DNA of 64,000 nucleotides. Origin: Anaeramoeba flamelloides. Taxonomy: Eukaryota; Metamonada; Anaeramoebidae. A program made the position numbers and the translations under genes. The notes under the pieces were generated by a model, which was not told where the DNA came from, did not search any database, and saw only the letters and a program-made list of their open reading frames with translations. Of this stretch, positions 1 through 10,187 are shown one piece after another. Each line of letters opens with the position of its first letter. Position 1 is the first letter of the stretch. The stretch is from NCBI GenBank assembly GCA_027625915.1, contig JANTQA010000042.1, positions 2,368,001 through 2,432,000 of the forward strand, in the 5' to 3' direction.

Positions 1-775
1 CCATAATTTCTTGTTTTGTTTTTTTTTTGAACAAAGACCGTTTTTCAATTTTCTTTTTTTGTTGTTCTTCTTCTTCTTGATTCGATCGTTCTAATTCTTT
101 GTACCACTTATTATAATTAATCACAGAACCACCGGTTGTACATTTGATATTCTTGAAAATATAATTGAGCATTGGATCTATTAATTTTTTTAGATGTAAC
201 CAACGCGATAATTGTTTTTTTTCTTTTCCATTAACCCCAAACTGTTGTTTAAAAAAAAGTAAATCTGTTTTGTTCTGGTCTGGTTTTGTTTGTTTTTTCT
301 TTTCTTTTTCTTTTTCTTTTTCCTTTTCATTTTTGTTTTCGTTTTTGTTTTCGTTTTCGATTTCAATTTCAATTTCAATTTCTTTGTTTTTAAAGTTGTT
401 TATATTTCGATTTTCTTTTTCATTTTCATTTTCTTCTTCTTCGTCTTCTTCTTCGTTTATAAAGCATGCTTTGTGGTTTATTTGTTGTTGGTAGTTGTTT
501 TGTAAAAGAGTGACTAATAAATTTTCTTTTGTAGATTGGTCATTGTCATTCGTCGTTAGTTCTTCAACCAACTTTTCGATTTGATCTTTTTCTTTTTTTG
601 CTTTGTTTTTTTTTGTTTCAAAAAGTAATTTAATTTCAAGTGATTCTTGAATCTCATTTTTTTGATAAGAAAGGTTGTTTAAGTTCTTTGATAAGGCGAA
701 AATTTTTTTCACATAATAAACAAGTAAAAAAATGAAGCAATAAATTGCTTGTGGGACTTTTTTCAAAGAAATCAT
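1..775 (-). CDS. Hypothetical membrane-anchored charged protein, 3' end outside window
   Basis: One uninterrupted frame runs from an ATG at 775 to the window edge, 258 codons without a stop, so the gene is truncated at its 3' end. Residues about 9-28 are a hydrophobic segment preceded by two lysines (IYCFIFLLVYYV core), which suggests a signal anchor. Residues about 35-100 look helical and charged. Residues about 105-160 are low complexity (runs of Glu, then IEIEIE and KEKEKEKE). A better-ordered piece follows (LSRWLHLKKLIDPMLNYIF, then a Cys/Gly/Asn turn and KWYKELE), ending in a basic/acidic helix. I do not recognise a family. Antisense frames over 165-505 are Phe/Ser-rich shadows of the charged run. 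The ATG is the only in-frame start near the hydrophobic segment. Confidence 0.6.
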   Translation of the reverse strand, partial: MISLKKVPQAIYCFIFLLVYYVKKIFALSKNLNNLSYQKNEIQESLEIKLLFETKKNKAKKEKDQIEKLVEELTTNDNDQSTKENLLVTLLQNNYQQQINHKACFINEEEDEEEENENEKENRNINNFKNKEIEIEIEIENENKNENKNEKEKEKEKEKKKQTKPDQNKTDLLFFKQQFGVNGKEKKQLSRWLHLKKLIDPMLNYIFKNIKCTTGGSVINYNKWYKELERSNQEEEEQQKKKIEKRSLFKKKTKQEIM

Positions 776-970
776 AAACTACAAAAAAATAACAAACAAA
801 AAATAATCCAATTTTGAAAAAATGAATTAATAATTTTTTCGTATGTAATTTTTGGATTTAATTTGAGTTATTGATGTTTCTAATTCTATATAAGATTGTT
901 TTTTGGCTTGAAAATAAGAAAATAATTTAATTCTATTTGAATATTAAACCGAACTAAAGGTAACTGTTTT

Positions 971-1402
971 GGAAAAAAAGTTAAACAAGGGAAAAAAAAG
1001 TTCAGCACGGTTTTTCATTGGGAACATTAATAGAACCTGAATATGAAAAGTAAAATCAATAAAAAGAAGAAAACTATTAACTTCAAACAATAACCCATTA
1101 TATTATTTTCAATCAACCAAACAAATACAATTTAGATCTACTTGATTTCGGGAAATTTTTGGGTTGGTGTAGGAGATCTCAAAAATAGTCAATTTTTTGA
1201 ACAAATTTTTAATAATTGATCAATAAAAAAAAAACTTTATACCAAAAGATAGTATCTAAAAAAACTGTTATTGTGTTTGAATCCTTCATTTTGTCTTTAT
1301 TTATTTATTTATTCTTTTTTTAATTGATCTTACTTTTCATTTTTAGTAAGGTTGCCAATTAAAAATCGTGTTTCACTTTTTTTCCAGTTTCACTTTTTTT
1401 CC
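971..1402 (-). repeat. Rep-A palindromic element, copy 1
   Basis: The left end (GGAAAAAAAGTT... then GTTCAGCACGGTTTTT) and the right end (complement GGAAAAAAAGTGAAACACG) are inverted copies, followed inwards by matching AAAAGTAAAATCAAT segments. The core (ACAATAACAGTTTTTTTAG, then GATACTATCTTTTGGTAT, then TGATCAATTATTAAAAAT on the minus strand) matches copies at 9599-9982 and 60150-60573 in the opposite orientation. It fits a non-autonomous terminal-inverted-repeat element without coding capacity. Confidence 0.65.
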
Positions 1403-1669
1403 ACAATGGTAACTTATTTTTCATTTTTAAGTTTTTAACTTAAGGAACTAGTCTCTATTTTTTTTTTTTTTGACCAATTTCAAAATAAGAATTCCTTAAC
1501 TAGAAATAAGTTTAATGTGAAAATAAACAGGGTTTTTCAAATCTAAGTAATTGACAAAAATTTTCTCAATCCCTATTAAATTTGGGTAAATAAATTTAAT
1601 AGAGATTTGTCCCTTAAAGATATAGCAATCAAAAAATTGATGAAAAATTTATTCCAAAATTCAAAAAAA

Positions 1670-2590
1670 TTTTGACTGCATCTCGAAATTGAAAATAAAA
1701 GTAAAAATCTGATTCTTAAATCAAACTTAATTTTAATACTATTTTTCATAATGAATTTTTGTTTTTAAAAGTTTGATCCCTTTTTCGGATTTTGGAAAAG
1801 GTTCAAAATTCAACATATTTCTGAATTTTGGAAAAAAATATTTGCTTTGAAATAAGTAAGAAATCATATTGATTATGAAGGAAGTGTAGAAAAAAGACAA
1901 GTTTAAAAAGAAAACCACTAAGTTTTAAATAAATTCAATATAACAAATCTACTTCATTTCATGAAAATTAAAATAATTATTTCAAACTAAACTCTTTTTC
2001 AAAAATTGTGACTCACTTGAAATAATAAATTGAAAAAAAAAAATTTATCCTTTAGTATTCAAGAACAATTAATAACTAAATATGATTTGTAATTCACTTT
2101 TAATTCATTCTAAATATATAAAAGCCTGATATATTAAAAAATTAAAAAAAATAAAACCAAAAACAAAAAAAAGTGAGTCAAAATTTTTGAAATGAGCATT
2201 ACCCATTTTTTATTACTGAACTTTCACTGAAAAAAAGTTGAACAACAAGATTTTTTATGAATAATTAAATCCTTTTTCAAAGACATTACATAGTCTCAAT
2301 TTTCTTAGTGATTATTTGTCTTTTCGAAGATCTCTTTTTTTTTTTCTACATGATCTTTTAAGAAAAAAAAAGAAAAATTTTTCAAAAACAAAGAAAAAGA
2401 AAAACAAAAGAAAAATAAAAGAAAAACAAAAGAAAAAAAAAAATACGAAAAAGCAAAACTAAAATTTGAAAAATTAGAAAAAATGATTCTGATCCAAAAA
2501 TTTGTAAATATTTTTTGTAAAGAATACTGGAATAAACCCTCAAAATAACTCCCATTAACATTATAAAGTGAGTCAAAATTTATGAAAAAT
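1670..2590 (+). repeat. Rep-E dispersed repeat, longest copy
   Basis: About 1880-2400 aligns by eye with 35100-35530, sharing for example AATAAAACCAAAAAC, GAAATGAGCATTAC, CTTTCACTGAAAAAA and GAAGATCT in the same order. About 1670-1860 aligns with 6880-7070 (shared AATTTTTGTTTTTAAA, TTTGATCC and AAGGTTCAAAATTC-like blocks). No coding capacity. The edges are approximate because the copies are decayed. Confidence 0.5.
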
Positions 2591-2597
2591 AGTTTAG

Positions 2598-2599
<2 letters not shown>

Positions 2600-2631
<32 letters not shown>
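2600..2631. repeat. (AT)n microsatellite
   Basis: Uninterrupted AT dinucleotide tract directly after the end of the Rep-E copy. Five similar tracts occur in this window. Confidence 0.9.
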
Positions 2632-2634
<3 letters not shown>

Positions 2635-2899
2635 TCAAAAAACATTTCTAAATTATTTATCTCGGTTTTTTAACAAAAAAATATGAGTGAGGCACCAAAT
2701 CATTAAATTAATTTTCCGAAAAAATTACCTTTATAAAACCTAGAAAACTCAACTTCGAACCGAAAAAAAAATACATTTTAAAGGATCTGGACTCTAAGAT
2801 AAACGGAAAAAATTTAAAAAATATATTATTGGTGATATTCTAAAATTGCAAATTGTCAAAAAATTCGGATCAATTAAGAAATCCAGAACAGAAAATGTT

Positions 2900-3350
2900 G
2901 ATCAATGATATCAATTTTCTTTTTCCTTTTTTATGAAAACAAGAAAACAACTTTTTTAAAAACTAATAAATAAATAAAAATATACTTAATTGATCTAAAT
3001 TTCATTGAGAAAATTTTGTTAAACTTTTATCAAAATATCATTTATTCAATTATCTATATCCCAATTAGTTTTATTGGTTGAGATTTGTATTGAAATATTA
3101 ATTCTAGAAAAGGGTGTGACTTATTAAATTTTTTTTTTCAAAATCAATACCTTTCAAAATAAAATAAATATTTTGTTATTATTGATTATTATTAACTTAA
3201 TTTTTAATAAAAATAACAAGTTATTTTTTTTTGTTTTATATTAGAAATTCATCAAATATTGAATTTCGAAAACTAGAATCAAATTAATAAATTGTTTAGA
3301 TGGTGTTAACACAGTCTTTTCATAATAAAAGACCCAAATTATAATAAAAT
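2900..3350 (+). repeat. Rep-F dispersed repeat, copy 1
   Basis: It shares an ordered series of blocks with 27290-27700: a GAGAAA-type block with CGTTAAAC/TGTTAAAC, TTGATTTT/GGTTGAGATTT then TATTG.AATATTAATT, and at the end AAATTAATAAATTGTTTAGA followed by GTTAAC and a TCATAA block. Copies are in the same orientation and have no coding frame. Confidence 0.45.
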
Positions 3351-5058
3351 AATCGTTTCAGATATGTCTTGATTTTTTTATTTTTTTCAAATATACTAAA
3401 CCCTTAATTTTATTAATTTAAACTGATAATAAATAACACAATATATTTTCTTTCATTAACTTATTAATTGTCCAAAGATTCAAAGTATCAATATTTTTTA
3501 TTATCATTTCTCATTTTTTTTAAATATTTTCAAATAAATTCAAATATTCAAATTAATTATACAACATTAAAAAAAAACTAGATATTATTTAATTAATTCT
3601 CTTCAATTTTAAATAATTACATATTCAACAGTCCAAGTTAACAAATTATGATAATTAACAAAAAATATCTTTTTAATTTTTAAGAAGATTAAAAATAGAG
3701 AGGGTAAGAGTTAATAAGGAATATATTCAAAGGTAGAATTCATTTAATTTTTAATTGTATACATATTGTTATTTGTCATCTTTTAAATGAAGTTGAAAAA
3801 ATAAGTAATATATTTTTTTAGATAGGGGGGGGTATTTCGAGTATAAAGAAAGAAATATATCTTTCTTATTGTTAAAACAATGAGTTAAATTCTATTTGAG
3901 TTTTTTTCTGAATGTGGCGAGATTCATTCTGGACAAAAGTAATTTAAAAAAAAAATTGAAATTTTCAATAATACTCTAAATCAGTAGGGTATTAAACATC
4001 TAATATATTTTTACAAGAACTATCCAAAATAAATATTCCTAGAAATTTGGTTATTTTTTGTTATTTTTTAACTTAGATTAAAAAAAAAAATAAAATTGAT
4101 CTTATTGAAAATAAAGACTCATTATTTTTTTTTATCATTATAAGGATAAAAAATGATAATTATTTATTAAAATTTTAAAATAAAACTTTAGAAATTAGGA
4201 TTGGTATCATTTATGTTTTCAGGATTATTAGAGAGTTGTAGTGTACTTTAGAGTTCCTTAAACTTGTTAAGCCTTCCTTAGAGTGCCTAGATTTTCCAGA
4301 ATTTCATAAAAAGAAGAGAAATGATTGATTTTACTTAATTTATTTAAATTCTCTGAAAAGGATACAAAATATTATGTATTTTTTCAATTTATTAAATAAA
4401 TCGATAATTAAAGTAATTTTGATTTATTTCTAAAACTATCAAAAACATAAGGGAAAACATGAGGTAATTTTGCTGAATTATCTTTCTTAAATAATAAAAA
4501 AAAAAAAAAAAAAAAAGAAAAAGAAAAGAAAGGAAAGGAAAAATCACAACAAAGTTGTAGAATTATTGTGTTTTGTAGAGACAGATTGATGTAATCTATT
4601 CGTTAAAACTTTTAGGCAATTTCTTCTTTTAAGTTAGTTTTTTATTTTGAGTATGATATTTAAAATAATTGTAGTTTGTTTTTGTTTAGAAAATCATTAT
4701 TCTTTTTCTTATCTATTTTCATCTTATCTTAGTATAGGTGTTAAAGGTTACATCTCGATAAATTAAATATTGATTTTTCATTAAAAAAAATCCCACGATA
4801 TGTTTTTTTTGATATTAATTTGAGAAAAAATCAGTACCTGGTTCAAAATATTTGAAGGATACTTTATAAATTGCTAGAATAGTCCTTATACAAGAAAAAA
4901 AAATCCAGGTTTTTACAATTATTCATAAATTTTTAAATCATTTTCATGGGAATCGGCGAATTGTAAATTAGTTTTATTCTTAAAAAAATATTAGTTAACA
5001 GTACACCTCATAATTAAATAACATTGTGTCTTATTAGGAATAATTATCTATTTTGAAA

Positions 5059-5535
5059 ATTTTTTTTTTCAAATTGGTCGTTTCTAAAGATTATCAAAAA
5101 TAAGGCCCGAACTTTTACCTATGGATAAAACATTCTTGGGTTATGTCCTTTATCTTGGGAGATCCAAGATAACGATTAAATAATCAAATTTTAACGAATT
5201 GAAAATTTAGCTGATCGGATCCTTACTGGCAAGTTGTTGGTATTTTTCAAAACCCAGCCATACTTTTTCAAAGTCAAGTGTAATCTAGTTTCAAAAAAAA
5301 ACATTTGAAATAATCAAGTCATATCAATGGTGGTGAGTTTGTGGTTTTTTAGTACCAATTTACAATTAAGAATTTGATGTGGTCGAAAATTTTCAATTCC
5401 TTAAAATTTGAATATTTAATCGTTATCTTGGATCTCCAGGGATAAAGGGCATAACCCAAGAATGTTTTGTCCATAGGTAAAAGTTAGGGCCTTATTTTTG
5501 AAAATCTTTAAAAATGACCAAAATGAAAAACAAAA
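5059..5535. repeat. Foldback element with about 150-bp inverted arms
   Basis: The left arm (about 5059-5212) and right arm (about 5387-5535) are inverted copies. Both contain AACTTTTACCTATGGA, AACATTCTTGGGTTATG, and AGATCCAAGATAACGATTAA on opposite strands, with few mismatches. The central 170 bp is single copy here. The short minus-strand frame over 5416-5658 is a by-product of this element. It looks like a non-autonomous DNA transposon or foldback. Flanking target-site duplications are not clear. Confidence 0.75.
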
Positions 5536-5870
5536 ACAAAGATCCCAATTTATATTGTTGTTGTTGGAAATATCAGCAAGTTTTAGAAAACCAAACGAAA
5601 GATATACATCTTCAACTTCATAAAGACTCTTAAAAATACAAAAAAAGATTTTTAACAAATGTAATTTTCTTCATTCACAAAAGGTATAAGTTCAAAATAT
5701 TTCATTTTGGGTTTCAATTTTAAATGAATGTTTCTCAGATTTGAACCAACTAGTGTGAAAATTTCTTCGTTCTATTCACGCAATTTTCTTTTTTTCTCTT
5801 TGTTTTAAATTTATGGAAATATTCCTAGAGCTTGTTCAAATGAACAAATCAAATTTCCAGATGAAAAATT

Positions 5871-6062
5871 TTGAAAAATGTTTATTTTTATTTTGATATG
5901 TTTTTCGAAATTTTTTTTGCTTCAAATAAACCAATCCATGTTAAATGTGGATTAAATGATTATTTACCCGAGATCAAATCTGATTCAAAACCAGTGCATT
6001 CTCACAAAAATGGTAATTGGTCTGAAAACTATGTATTCAAATATTTTGTAAAAGGACATTAG
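5871..6062 (+). other. Coding-like island of unknown identity
   Basis: A 63-codon frame whose last 45 codons have mixed, protein-like composition (contains KPIHVKCGLNDYLPEIK and HSHKNGNWSEN) in a region otherwise made of A/T runs. It begins at a TTG and its start is hydrophobic low complexity, so it is more likely a last exon or a gene remnant than a complete gene. It converges on the eIF5A-like gene, ending 48 bp from that gene's stop. No family recognised. Confidence 0.3.
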
Positions 6063-6110
6063 TGCATTTTTGTTGTGCTCATATTATTTCGTTTTTTTCG
6101 AAGAAAAATA

Positions 6111-6524
6111 TTAATTTTCTGTAAGTAATAAGCTAATTATTTCATCTTTATAGCTAAATTCTTCCATTTTTAGCTCAGTGCCATTTTTGAGTTGTGAATA
6201 GATGTCGTCATACAAATATTTTGAAGGTAACTTTCTTCTTTCAAGTTCAGATCCTTTGCCCTTTAGATAAAGAAAGTCTGCGTCCATTTTTTGAATCAGA
6301 TATGTCACTTTTGTACATTCCAAATGCTGGCCATATGTTCTTGCCTTTAGGATTTGAGTTTTTGTACGACCAGTTAAAAGACTTATCAACTGCATTGTCC
6401 ATTTACCATACCCGTGTTTACCTGGTCTTCTGAATTTCATACTGTTGATCCGGAAAAGCTCTTCTTCTATTTGTATTACCTCACCTATCTTAAAAAATTT
6501 GATGTATTTGGAAACAAATTCCAT
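6111..6524 (-). CDS. Divergent eIF5A-like translation factor
   Basis: 137 residues, against about 155 in typical eIF5A. The N-terminal SH3-like barrel is visible: FKIGEVIQIEEELFRI, then the hypusine loop RRPGKHGYGK, in which Lys36 of GKHG matches the hypusinated lysine of eIF5A (usual loop SKTGKHGHAK). Next comes LLTGRTK, matching the IFTGKKYED strand of the family. The C-terminal OB-like half is recognisable as KVTYLIQKMDADFLYL, then a KLPSKYLYDDIYSQLKNG segment matching LPEGDLGKEIEQKYDCG. Between them ARTYGQHLECT replaces the usual CPSTHNMDVP. eIF5A promotes peptide-bond formation and termination on stalled ribosomes, and here that role is inferred. The sequence is far more divergent than is normal for this conserved factor, so it may be a paralogue. 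It has a single exon, and the ATG at 6524 is the first in frame. The plus-strand frame across it is a shadow. Confidence 0.7.
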   Translation of the reverse strand: MEFVSKYIKFFKIGEVIQIEEELFRINSMKFRRPGKHGYGKWTMQLISLLTGRTKTQILKARTYGQHLECTKVTYLIQKMDADFLYLKGKGSELERRKLPSKYLYDDIYSQLKNGTELKMEEFSYKDEIISLLLTEN

Positions 6525-6879
6525 TTGTTGAGAATTAGAAAAAATGATTTTTGAAATATTTGTGTTCTTTTAATTCCAAAAAATGTGAAATACTCTTCAA
6601 TTTCTCATTAAAGGTTCCTTTAATCTATTAAACACATTTATGAAAATGATCAAAACTGACCGGCTTTGGTTTATAGAATAAAAAAAAATTAACACATCAT
6701 TCTTTTTTACTTTTTAAGATATTCAAATTGGATCAATTCAACAAATACAAACTAAAGATTTAGGACAACTGTTCAGACTAATTTTCAATTTGAATAGCCT
6801 CTTTCGGTTAAGGGGATAGTAACTGTATAAAAAAATATTTTTGTAAATTTAAATAGCAAATACAAAAAAAAATTTATGA

Positions 6880-7290
6880 TTTTTTGAAATTATCAAATAA
6901 AGCATAAAATCTGAATCTCAAATATCAGAATTTATTTAAATTCTATTATCCCTAATAAATTTTTGTTTTTAAATTTTTGATCCATTTTTCTCAATTTCTG
7001 ACAAGTTCAAAATTCGAACTAAAGCTGAATTATTTTCTTTGAAGAAGATTGAAATCCTATTTTAGATGTAGAAAAAGAATAAAAGTATACTTGAAAATAA
7101 AAACATCACTGCCTTGAGATAATAAAAGTATAAAATATCAACTCAATCTAACCAAAAATTAATCTAGTTATTTACTACTTGAAAAAATTTAATTTTTTTA
7201 TTCAAAGAGAATTTTGCGATTCATTTTTGTCTTTTAATTGAAAAAAAAAAAATCTGAGAAAAAAAACAGACTCCATAAATTAAAAATTCT
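6880..7290 (+). repeat. Rep-E fragment
   Basis: It shares AAATCTGA, AATTTTTGTTTTTAAA, TTTGATCC, and a TTCAAAATTC block in order with about 1670-1860, in the same orientation. The continuation to 7290 is weaker. Confidence 0.4.
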
Positions 7291-7482
7291 TCAAAATACT
7301 TCCTGAAAGCCAATATAATTTAATTTAAATCCTAAAGTAATATATTTTTATTTGATTATTATTAATTCAAAACACAACCTTAATGTTGAGTTTGTTGGTT
7401 CGAATTCGGAGACAAAAATTATCGATCTGTTTTACGAATAATTCTTGATTTTTAAATTATTTTCAAACAAATACACAAATAC

Positions 7483-7840
7483 AAAAATGATTTCATGATT
7501 TTTTGATAAATTTGTGATTTTTTAATATACTGGGATACTTTTTAGGTATGTTCCCAAGGGCCAGGAAACTTTAGAATATGTTTTATGTATTTAGTAATAT
7601 TCTATTGTGTTTAAACAACCATTGGAGATTATTGGAGTAGAAGCTTCAATAAAAAATCGAAAATACTTTATCCAAATTCAAACAATCCCAAGCGTCTAAA
7701 ATAGTTGAGAAAATGGAAATAATTGTTATTTAAATCTTGGAAAAAATTCATAAGTTTCTTGGGATTTGTGAACATACCTAAAAATTATCGCTGTTTATGA
7801 AAAAATATCAATTTTATCAAAAAATGATGAAAAAATATGT
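7483..7840. repeat. Foldback element with about 95-bp arms
   Basis: The left arm (7483-7574) and the right arm (7748-7840) are inverted copies. Shared features are GATTTTTTGATAAA, CTTTTTAGGTATGTTC (complement GAACATACCTAAAAAT) and the AAGAAACTT/AGGAAACTTT boundary. Central DNA is about 170 bp. No coding capacity. Confidence 0.65.
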
Positions 7841-8139
7841 AAAAATTGTTGAATATGTCTAGAAAAATTTCAAAAGAAAAATTAGAATAAAAAAAAATTA
7901 ACAAAATATTCCTAAAATTTTTATTTTAATAAAATCATTAAGTTATGTGTACTCCCTATAAATGAAAAAATAATAGTACCTAATCTTAAAAATTTCAAGG
8001 AATTTAATAAATTATAGAAAAAAAATAAATGATTAATTTTGTCCGATCTTCAATAATTATATAATTGATTTATGTTCTATTATTAGTAAGTTCTTATTTA
8101 AAAAACTTAATCTAAATTCCTATTTCAAGAATTTTGACA

Positions 8140-8430
8140 TATCTAAAATCAAAAATAGCAAAAAAATCTGAATTTAATTGTATTTTTTCAAACTTTGTAT
8201 TAAACTAGATTTAAGTAACCTTGGTATTACTGTATTTATAAGTAATTTTTTTCCTACAAAAAAAAAAAGAAAAAATATATAAAACCAAAAAAAAAAACTG
8301 TTAGAAATGAAGAAACAAGATGAATAAAAAAATAAGATTTGTAAATTTGTTGAAATTTCCACACAAATTATTGATTGGTCAAAAGGCAATATACTACAAA
8401 CTAATTGTGTGTTATTTTTCTTCTTCTTTT
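8140..8430 (+). repeat. Rep-C dispersed repeat, copy 1
   Basis: It carries the family hallmarks ATCAAAAATAG near its start and AAATTTGTTGAAATTTCCAC followed by AATTATTGATTGGTCAAA and a CAACTAATT-like end. Copies: 14425-14760, 19480-19800 (+) and 28765-29018, 37590-37860 (-). Confidence 0.55.
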
Positions 8431-8529
8431 TTATATTTTGATAACTTTTCTTTAATTACCCCTTTCTCTCAATAAATAAATAAATTATTTAATCTTTAAA
8501 AAAATAATTTTAGAGTAGTAAATATATAT

Positions 8530-8640
8530 CCCTAGATAAATGTACAAAAGATATTTTGCAGTGATCAAATATGAATATTCATGAATCAACCCTTAAATTT
8601 GTCTCGGATGTAGTTTTTTTTCTGAAATTCGTGAGATTTG
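8530..8640 (+). repeat. Rep-D fragment
   Basis: It shares AAAGATATTTTGCA and CCTTAAATTTGTCT blocks with the end of the Rep-D copy at 38637-38745, in the same orientation. Confidence 0.4.
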
Positions 8641-9197
8641 TTTACAAGTACAAGGAAATTTTTAATTTGAATAATCTAGTTTTAGAACTATTTTCTTGTA
8701 TCCAATATATAACGGGGTTTCAGTGGTGGGGATATGATGTTTTTTATATTCAATAACAGCATACTGTAATTTTAGGCTTCTCCTTTTTAGATACTAATCT
8801 TATAACGTATAAAATTTTTCAATTTTTCAGAAATAAATTCTGTCAAAAAAAAATCAAGAAATTTTTTCTTTCAAACTAATTTACAGTTGGTATTTAAAAA
8901 ATGATACCACTATATACTAGCTAAAATTAAAAATCTCTAAAAAAAAAAATAGAAAATAGAATATGTTTATAAGGTCAGAGAAAGAAGAAAAAAACCAAAT
9001 GAAATACAAATAACAAACTTTTTATCGGAGTTGTTGAAAATAATCTTTTTCTTTGGTAATTTTCTTGTACTAAATTTTTAAGTAAATGACTAAAGGTTAA
9101 AAATTCATTTTATAATTATCACGAGTATGATATGGTTTAGAAAGGGGGGGAATCTCCGTGATTCAAACTGATACACTTTTACTTTTAAATAAATAAT

Positions 9198-9368
9198 TAC
9201 TGATATTAGAATTATAGATTGGAAAAAATATTTCACTTCATTTTCAATATTTTTTCTTTTAGAATAGAATTCCCAAAGAGGTGGGTTGCAATTTAAAAAC
9301 TATATTTGAAAAGGAGAATTGGAAATGAAGTGAAATTTTTTTTCACATTTATAATTCTAATATCAGTA
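9198..9368. repeat. Rep-B hairpin element, copy 1
   Basis: The left arm starts TACTGATATTAGAATTATA and reaches TTTCACTTCATTTTC. The right arm is its inverted copy, ending TATAATTCTAATATCAGTA. Loop about 50 bp. The same arms, with ACTGGTATTTGAATTA-type ends, recur at 14992, 36325 and 57145. It ends only a few bases before the next foldback. Confidence 0.7.
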
Positions 9369-9373
9369 TAGTT

Positions 9374-10187
9374 GACATATGCAAAAGGTTATATCTTACA
9401 ATTTTAAGTTTTTTTTACGAAATTTGTCATTTTTCCAAAAACTATTTAAATTTTTCCTATGCACCCCAATGGGGAAGGTTTTTTGTCGGCGGACTTGAGG
9501 ATTCGATGAGAAAAAAAAAAAGTAATGAAAGAATAAAAATTTTCGGGGAAGAAACAGAAATTCAAAAATTGAAAAGAATTTTCAGAAATCATAATTGTGG
9601 AAAAAAAGTGAAAAATAGTTTTTAATTGGGAACAATACTGAAAATTCAAAGTAAGACCAATTAAAAAACAATAAATAAATAAATAAGGGCAAAATGAAGT
9701 ATTCATCACAATAACAGTTTTTTTAATATTATCTTTTGAAGGGGTTTTTCTTTGATTACTCGATTATTAAAAATTTGTTCCAAAAAATAAAATATTTTTA
9801 GAGATCCCCAAAGCCACAAAATGAATTTTGATAAGAAAGTCGATTTAAATTGTGTTTGTTGGTTTGATTGAAAATAATACAATGGATTATGATTTGAAGT
9901 TGATTTGTTTCTTCTTTTTATTGATTTTACTTTTCGTTTTCAGTAATTTTACCAATACAAAACCGTGTTGAACTTTTTTTCCAAAATGGTCAAAACACAA
10001 AAACAACCCCAAAGATTTTTATTCTTTCTTTAAATTGTTTTTTTTTATTATAAGAATCCCCATGTTTGTAAACAAGAAACCTTCCCCGTCGGTGTGCATA
10101 GGATAAGTTTTATAGTTTTTGGAAAAATGACAAATTTAGTATAAAAAAACTTAAAATATTAAGATATCACTTTTTACACATGTGTTG
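9374..10187. repeat. Large foldback element with a Rep-A copy at its centre
   Basis: The outer arms (9374-9485 and 10073-10187) are inverted copies sharing AAATTTGTCATTTTTCCAAA, CCTATGCAC and GGGGAAGGTTT. Inner segments are also inverted (AAGAATAAAAATTTTCGGGG near 9530 against CCCCAAAGATTTTTATTCTT near 10008). The centre is occupied by Rep-A (9599-9982), which also occurs without these arms elsewhere, so nesting by insertion is the simplest reading. Confidence 0.65.
9599..9982 (+). repeat. Rep-A palindromic element, copy 2
   Basis: It begins GGAAAAAAAGTG and ends with the complement of GGAAAAAAAGTTCAACACGG. Inside the arms are AAAGTAAGACCAATTAAAAA and its inverted partner TTTATTGATTTTACTTTTCG. 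The core CACAATAACAGTTTTTTT and CGATTATTAAAAATTTGTTC matches copies 1 and 3. Confidence 0.7.

Larger units (their letters stand above)
776..5870. other. Gene-free AT-rich stretch with repeats
   Basis: No believable reading frame on either strand. It holds a Rep-A palindromic element (971-1402), a long Rep-E copy (about 1670-2590), an (AT)n tract, a Rep-F copy (about 2900-3350) and a foldback element (5059-5535). In 3360-5058 I see only A/T-rich filler, a nine-G run near 3823 and a short segment at about 4230-4300 whose complement shares a CTAGGCACTCTA stretch with the Rep-H cluster near 62472. Confidence 0.7.

Noticed and set aside
165-505. Plus-strand Phe/Ser-rich frames
   Set aside because: Antisense of the Lys/Glu-rich run of the 1-775 gene.
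7390-7412. GGTTCGAATTC resembling a tRNA T-loop
   Set aside because: No acceptor stem, anticodon arm or D-arm can be placed around it.
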